From V1-33 sp964523105 (GTDB taxonomy: Bacteria > Verrucomicrobiota > Verrucomicrobiia > Verrucomicrobiales > V1-33), in the NCBI GenBank assembly GCA_964523105.1, contig CAZFZN010000001.1, forward strand, positions 62,001 to 126,000: 64,000 nucleotides of DNA. Reading direction: 5' to 3'. How positions within the stretch are numbered: the stretch's first letter is position 1; each line of letters opens with the position of its first letter. Below are positions 60,220 to 64,000 of this stretch, piece after piece. The translations under genes were made by a program, and so were the position numbers. The notes beneath the pieces are model-generated. The model ran no database searches, was not told the origin of the DNA, and was given only the letters and a program-made list of their open reading frames with translations.

Positions 60220-60374
60220 GGAGACTTGTCTCCGCCTTCGGTCTGCGGCGACGTGTCGCCGGGGTTGGACTCCCGGGCGCCAGGACGTCCGACCCTGTAC
60301 TCCGCTCTCCCTCGCTGCGCACGCCCGCGAAGCGCGGACAAGTCCTCTTTCGGAAGGCGGCGACAAGTCGCCGC
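60220..60374. repeat. Cluster of GAC-NN-GTC palindromes
   Basis: Palindromes GGAGACTTGTCTCC (60220-60233), CGGCGACGTGTCGCCG (60246-60261), GGACAAGTCC (60336-60345) and GCGGCGACAAGTCGCCGC (60357-60374) share a GAC-NN-GTC core with different flanks. They fill the 248-bp convergent gap between paralog B and an amidohydrolase. No coding sequence is called here. Confidence 0.75.
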
Positions 60375-60424
60375 ACTCCATGGTGCTGCGCACTGCCGCC
60401 CCGTTTATGGCGCAAACTTGCATG

Positions 60425-61744
60425 CTATTTCGAGAAGCAGCAGGTGTTCGACAGGCGCGCGGAGCCGGCGCCGGGGCCGCCTTCGGCCATGAGTTTGTCC
60501 TCCGGGCGGGCGAGATCGAAGACTTTTGCGCCGTCCACCCACGTTTGCTCCACGCGGGTGTAAGTGGAGAGCGGGTCGCCGCTCAGCAGGATGAAGTCCG
60601 CGTCTTTGCCAGGCTCCAGGGACCCGGTGCGCTGTTCAAGGCCGAGAAGTTTGGCAGCGGCGAGGGTGACGGATTCGAGGGCTTTCTCGCGGGACATGCC
60701 GCCGCGCACTGACAGGGCGGCGCTGCGGAGGAACCAGCGGCTGTCGGTGATCGGATCGTCGGTGTGGACGGCGGTGATGACGCCGCGCTTCTCCAGCTCC
60801 GCGCCGTTGCGCCAGTCAATGTCGCGGGCTTCGAGTTTTCCGCCGGGGGAGTCTAGGTTGATGATGGAGCATCCGACGCCCGCGGCGGCGATCTCGTCGG
60901 CGACTTTCCATGCATCGGAGACGTGATGGAGCACGCACTTGAAGCCGAACTCCTCTTTCAGCCGCAGCACCGTGAGAATGTCGTCGGCGCGGTGCGTGTG
61001 ATGATGCACCACGCGCTTCCCTTCCATGACCTGGACGAGCGTTTCGAGGCCGAGGTCGCGGTCGGGGAGTTTGGCGGGATCACCGCCGGCGGCGGCGATC
61101 TTGCGCTGATAGTCGCGGGCTTTGACGAACTGCTGGCGCACGAGCGCGGCGGATTTGCCCCGCGTGCCGGGGAAAGGCGCCTCACGGATACTGTTGGTGC
61201 CGTTGGCCATCTTGAGGCCGCCGCCGAGCGAGCCGTCGTCGTTCTTGATGGCGAGTTCCTCGATAGTGCGGCCGTCGCGGAGTTTGAGATAGACAGTCTG
61301 ACCGGAAATGAGATGCCCGCTGCCTGGCATGATGTTCACCGTGGTGAGGCCGCCGGCGCGGGCGCGGGCCAGCGTGTTGTCTCGAATGTCGATGGAGTCG
61401 AGCACACGCGCCTCCGGCTGAATCGGTGCCGACATGTCGCCGCCGCTCGGCGCGCCGATGTGCGAGTGCGTGCAGATGAGCCCCGGCATGATGACCTTGC
61501 CGGCGCAGTCGATGATCTCCGCGTCCGCCGGAGGCGTCACTGAGGCCCGCGGTCCGACGGCGACGATGCGTCCGTCAGCGACGACGAGCGTGCCGTCTTC
61601 AATGACCGGCCCGGACACGGGAAAAATGCGCGCCCCGGTGAAGGCGCGTGGTTTTGCCGGCGGCGACGGACTGTCTTGCTGCGCGAAAGCCATGACGACG
61701 GCGGCAAGCAGTGCGGCGGGGAGAATCCAGGCGGGGCGTTTCAT
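60425..61744 (-). CDS. Exported metal-dependent amidohydrolase
   Basis: 439 residues from ATG 61744 with a signal peptide (RPAWILPAALLAAVVMAFA). It is an imidazolonepropionase/D-aminoacylase-like amidohydrolase: IMPGLICTHSHIGAPSGGD carries the metal ligands H-x-H, EGKRVVHHHTHRADDIL a later His cluster, and HTDDPITDSRWF the expected catalytic Asp region. KDADFILLSGDPLSTYTRVEQTWVDG is the usual C-terminal strand. It hydrolyses an unknown cyclic amide or peptide in the periplasm. A degenerate paralog is at 56894. Confidence 0.9.
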   Translation of the reverse strand: MKRPAWILPAALLAAVVMAFAQQDSPSPPAKPRAFTGARIFPVSGPVIEDGTLVVADGRIVAVGPRASVTPPADAEIIDCAGKVIMPGLICTHSHIGAPSGGDMSAPIQPEARVLDSIDIRDNTLARARAGGLTTVNIMPGSGHLISGQTVYLKLRDGRTIEELAIKNDDGSLGGGLKMANGTNSIREAPFPGTRGKSAALVRQQFVKARDYQRKIAAAGGDPAKLPDRDLGLETLVQVMEGKRVVHHHTHRADDILTVLRLKEEFGFKCVLHHVSDAWKVADEIAAAGVGCSIINLDSPGGKLEARDIDWRNGAELEKRGVITAVHTDDPITDSRWFLRSAALSVRGGMSREKALESVTLAAAKLLGLEQRTGSLEPGKDADFILLSGDPLSTYTRVEQTWVDGAKVFDLARPEDKLMAEGGPGAGSARLSNTCCFSK

Positions 61745-61853
61745 CGCCGGCACTCTACAGTCGGGCCATAACGGATGGCAAAGGTTGATTTGCGGCGGCG
61801 GTGCACCAGTCGCGGGACGCTGCACTTGCGCGGGTCTGCGAACTGCCGTTGAT

Positions 61854-61858
61854 GGAGG
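61854..61858 (+). promoter_or_regulatory. Shine-Dalgarno deciding the coaE start
   Basis: GGAGG (61854-61858) lies 5 nt before the ATG at 61864. The nearby ATG at 61852 would contain this site and lacks its own, so 61864 is preferred. Confidence 0.75.
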
Positions 61859-61863
61859 CTGAT

Positions 61864-62460
61864 ATGCAGTCCCTCGCGCTGACCGGCGGCATCGCCACAG
61901 GCAAGTCCACGTTCGCCCGGCAGTTTCTCGAACGGGCGCCGCGCACGGTGTTCTTCGACTGCGATGCCTGCGTGCGGGAACTGCAGACACAGCCTGGGGT
62001 GATCGCCGCCATTTCCGCAGCGCTCGGAGAAGTACAGGCGGCGGACGGAACGCTGGACCGCGCGAAGCTCAGGGAACTGGTGTTCGACAATCCGGAGCGC
62101 CGCCGCGTGCTGGAGGGCATTCTGCATCCGCGCGTGCGCCATGCCTGTGCTTTGAAGCAGGAGCGGGCGGCGGCGGAAAAGGCGGAGTTTTTCCTCATGG
62201 ACGTGCCGCTGCTGTATGAGTCAGGGTTTCCCGTGCCGCGCGACGTTGAAATCGTGGTCGCCTGCACGCCGGCGGCCCAGCGCGCGCGGCTCATGGCGCG
62301 CAGCAGCCTGACAGAAGCCATGTCGCAGCGCATCATCGCCGCGCAGATGCCGCTGGAGGAGAAAATGCGCCGGGCCGCGGTGGTGCTGTGGAACGGCGGC
62401 GGGCCGGCAGCGCTCCAGCAGCAGACAGACCTCCTCCTCGCCTGGCTGCGCAACGCCTGA
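61864..62460 (+). CDS. coaE: Dephospho-CoA kinase
   Basis: 198 residues from ATG 61864, family length. It phosphorylates dephospho-CoA at the 3' hydroxyl, the last step of coenzyme A synthesis. The P-loop LTGGIATGKST (G8-S15) starts the protein; VFFDCDACVRELQ is the substrate-binding Asp region, HPRVRHACALK follows, and FLMDVPLLYESGF is the Walker B-like segment. Its stop lies two bases from the convergent CotH gene. Confidence 0.95.
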   Translation: MQSLALTGGIATGKSTFARQFLERAPRTVFFDCDACVRELQTQPGVIAAISAALGEVQAADGTLDRAKLRELVFDNPERRRVLEGILHPRVRHACALKQERAAAEKAEFFLMDVPLLYESGFPVPRDVEIVVACTPAAQRARLMARSSLTEAMSQRIIAAQMPLEEKMRRAAVVLWNGGGPAALQQQTDLLLAWLRNA

Positions 62461-62461
62461 T

Positions 62462-64000
62462 TCACAGCCCGGCCGCCCGCAGCCGGGCGAAGAGTTTTCC
62501 GCCGGGCGGGAGGTCGAATTCATAAACGAGTTCCACGGTCGCGTTGTCCGTCGGCAGAGTCGCCACGGGCGAGGCGTCAGTCCATTCGCCCAGACTCTGG
62601 GAAACCTGCAGGGCCAGTGAGAATGGCGCGGTGTCGCCGGCGCGAAGTTCGCAGGAGAAGCGCACCCTGCCAGGAGCGGGAAATCCGATGCGGACCGGCG
62701 ACTGCGTGGCGCGGCGCGGGTTCGACTTGGTGAGATACTCGAAGATATTCTCCAACCGGTCCCCATCGGGATCGGCGCGCGGCTCCGCCAGTCCCGCGGA
62801 AACTTCCTCCGCGCTGAAGAAGTCGCTGCGCCAGGTTTCATAAGTCAGGGAGAAAGCCACGGGCGAGAAGGGCGCGGGACTGTCAGCACGCCAGTTGCCG
62901 GACTCCCCGGGATCGGTGCCGCTGCCGGGCCCCAGCAGATGCAGCGCGGCCCCTGCGCCATCGGCGGCGGCGGGCCAGACGCCTTTGTCATTGTAGGAGA
63001 AATCGAAAATCACTTCGCCATCGCGGCGCACCAGTTTGAGCCGTTCACCACCATTGGAAAGACGGGTGTCATTGGCGAAGACACCGTGCGCCGCGGCGCC
63101 GTAGCGCAGCTGGAAGGCCGCGGCATGCGAAGCGATAAGCACGCTGGCGCCCGCGGGGAGTTCGCGCAGGCTGGAGTGGACGGCGAAGTCGAAATCCACT
63201 CCTGCGGCGAAGCGCAGGCCTGACAAATCGAGCGTGTCGCCGGAGACATTGGTGAGCCGGAGATATTCGAAGGCATCCGCGTCGGAGAATCCCAGCGCCG
63301 CCTCCTCGGCGGGTGTCGGAGCCGGCGGATGATAGTGCAGTTGCGTCAGGACGAGCGCGGCGGAGGACGGCGGCATTCCGGAGATGAACGTGACTTCGGT
63401 CAGCGGCGACCAGCCGGCGGCATAGGCGCGCGCCTTGACAGTCAGCGGAGTCAGGCCGCCGGTGGTGAGCGGCGCGCTGTAGATTTGTGCCGTGCCTGCA
63501 ATGGTCCCGCTCAGCGGCACGCGCGGGTCGGTGCCGTCGGTGGTGTAATAGATGACGCCGGCGGGTGCGCTCATTTCCACAGGGTCGCCGGGCGCCACCT
63601 GGCCTCCGAACGGACTGATGCTCACGGGTTCGGTGAGGGGCCAGAGACTGCGGGCGGCGAGCTGATTCTGCAGGATCTGTCCCCGCTGCGCGGCGAAGGT
63701 GTCGCGCAGCCATTCCACCTCCGGCCGCCAGTGGGTGTCGCGCTTCAGCAGGGGATTGTCCCAGGTGCGGTGGAACACTCCGTTGACGCTGCGGAATCCG
63801 ATTCCTGACACTCCGCCCCAGCGGGCGGATTCAGCGACCATCGCGGTGTCGAGTTCGTCGATCATGGCGTCGAGGCGCGCGGCGGCCGCGGCGGGTGAGA
63901 GCGGCCCGTCATTGTGCAGCAGCCGGTGCGCGCGGTCCGCCACTTTGCTGCGAAATTCCGGATGACCGCGCAGCGCATGCCACATCGCGGCGGGGGTATC
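62462..64000 (-). CDS. CotH-like/lamin-tail protein, 3' part
   Basis: The frame is open to the right window edge (no stop before 64000), so the N-terminal part is missing; about 512 residues are seen. The start resembles the end of a CotH kinase domain (ALRGHPEFRSKVADRAHRLL). A chitobiase-like domain (SISPFGGQVAPGDPVEMSAPAG) and a lamin-tail domain (FEYLRLTNVSGDTLDLSGLR, then LKLVRRDGEVIFDFSYND) follow, and then a C-terminal DPDGDRLENIFEY segment with the verrucomicrobial module. Such proteins are exported and occur in spore-coat or surface-associated gene sets. Ligand unknown. Confidence 0.82.
   Translation of the reverse strand, partial: DTPAAMWHALRGHPEFRSKVADRAHRLLHNDGPLSPAAAAARLDAMIDELDTAMVAESARWGGVSGIGFRSVNGVFHRTWDNPLLKRDTHWRPEVEWLRDTFAAQRGQILQNQLAARSLWPLTEPVSISPFGGQVAPGDPVEMSAPAGVIYYTTDGTDPRVPLSGTIAGTAQIYSAPLTTGGLTPLTVKARAYAAGWSPLTEVTFISGMPPSSAALVLTQLHYHPPAPTPAEEAALGFSDADAFEYLRLTNVSGDTLDLSGLRFAAGVDFDFAVHSSLRELPAGASVLIASHAAAFQLRYGAAAHGVFANDTRLSNGGERLKLVRRDGEVIFDFSYNDKGVWPAAADGAGAALHLLGPGSGTDPGESGNWRADSPAPFSPVAFSLTYETWRSDFFSAEEVSAGLAEPRADPDGDRLENIFEYLTKSNPRRATQSPVRIGFPAPGRVRFSCELRAGDTAPFSLALQVSQSLGEWTDASPVATLPTDNATVELVYEFDLPPGGKLFARLRAAGL

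Overview
The window is GC-rich, densely coded bacterial chromosome that most likely comes from a member of the Verrucomicrobiota (Planctomycetota is the less likely alternative). The evidence is the protein repertoire: a cytochrome-linked PSCyt1/PSCyt2/PSD1 protein, a PVC-type dehydrogenase fused to a PVC-type heme-binding domain, a zinc-ribbon/Ser-Thr kinase/WD40 receptor, a PEP-CTERM protein, a choice-of-anchor L protein, several secreted proteins with thrombospondin type 3 and C-terminal sorting-like modules, and paralogous alpha-helical-repeat proteins. There is no rRNA, CRISPR array, phage or complete insertion sequence. Two tRNA genes are present: Lys-CTT and Gly-CCC.

Layout. 0-1.35 kb: 3' part of a BspA-like leucine-rich-repeat surface protein. 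1.4-11 kb: PQQ-type propeller protein, then a minus-strand run (amidase, galE, helical-repeat protein, rdgB), a plus-strand zinc ribbon plus glycosyltransferase pair, and two translationally coupled helical-repeat paralogs. 11-15.4 kb: a three-gene secreted-protein cluster ending in a PEP-CTERM protein, followed by a 21-bp minisatellite. 15.4-22.7 kb: Fn3-like protein, a PD-(D/E)XK nuclease-like gene with a small membrane partner, a probable secreted selenoprotein, a 1022-residue secreted protein, and a heme-dependent oxidative N-demethylase-like protein. 22.8-28.7 kb: an ankyrin/cytochrome fusion and a PSD1 protein between the two tRNA genes. 28.8-39.4 kb: nuclease, kinase/WD40 protein, sugar dehydrogenase, membrane protein, MazG-like pyrophosphohydrolase, proC. 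39.7-44.5 kb: five prepilin-like genes and a GspE/PilB ATPase. 44.5-49.8 kb: short asparaginase, mdh, hybrid histidine kinase, MFS transporter. 50-53.9 kb: a DmsB-DmsC fusion coupled to a nitrate-reductase-like molybdopterin enzyme. 53.9-64 kb: PVC dehydrogenase/cytochrome, two exported amidohydrolases, two secretin-like paralogs, coaE, and the 3' part of a CotH/lamin-tail protein.

Three signals stand out. First, one reading frame (17835-18779) is interrupted only by a TGA at 18021, giving a U-x-x-C redox motif with a SECIS-like hairpin 16 nt downstream. This is a good candidate for an exported selenoprotein. Second, repeat elements of several families lie between genes and also, in frame, inside at least three large redox proteins. 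They add 24-34 residues each, much like Rickettsia palindromic elements. Third, the heptamer CCTGACA (either strand) occurs about 38 times by hand count, against about 8 expected from base composition, so it may be a Chi- or uptake-like genome motif.

Starts were chosen from signal peptides, Shine-Dalgarno sites, overlaps and family length. No homology search was run, so family names rest on motif recognition.
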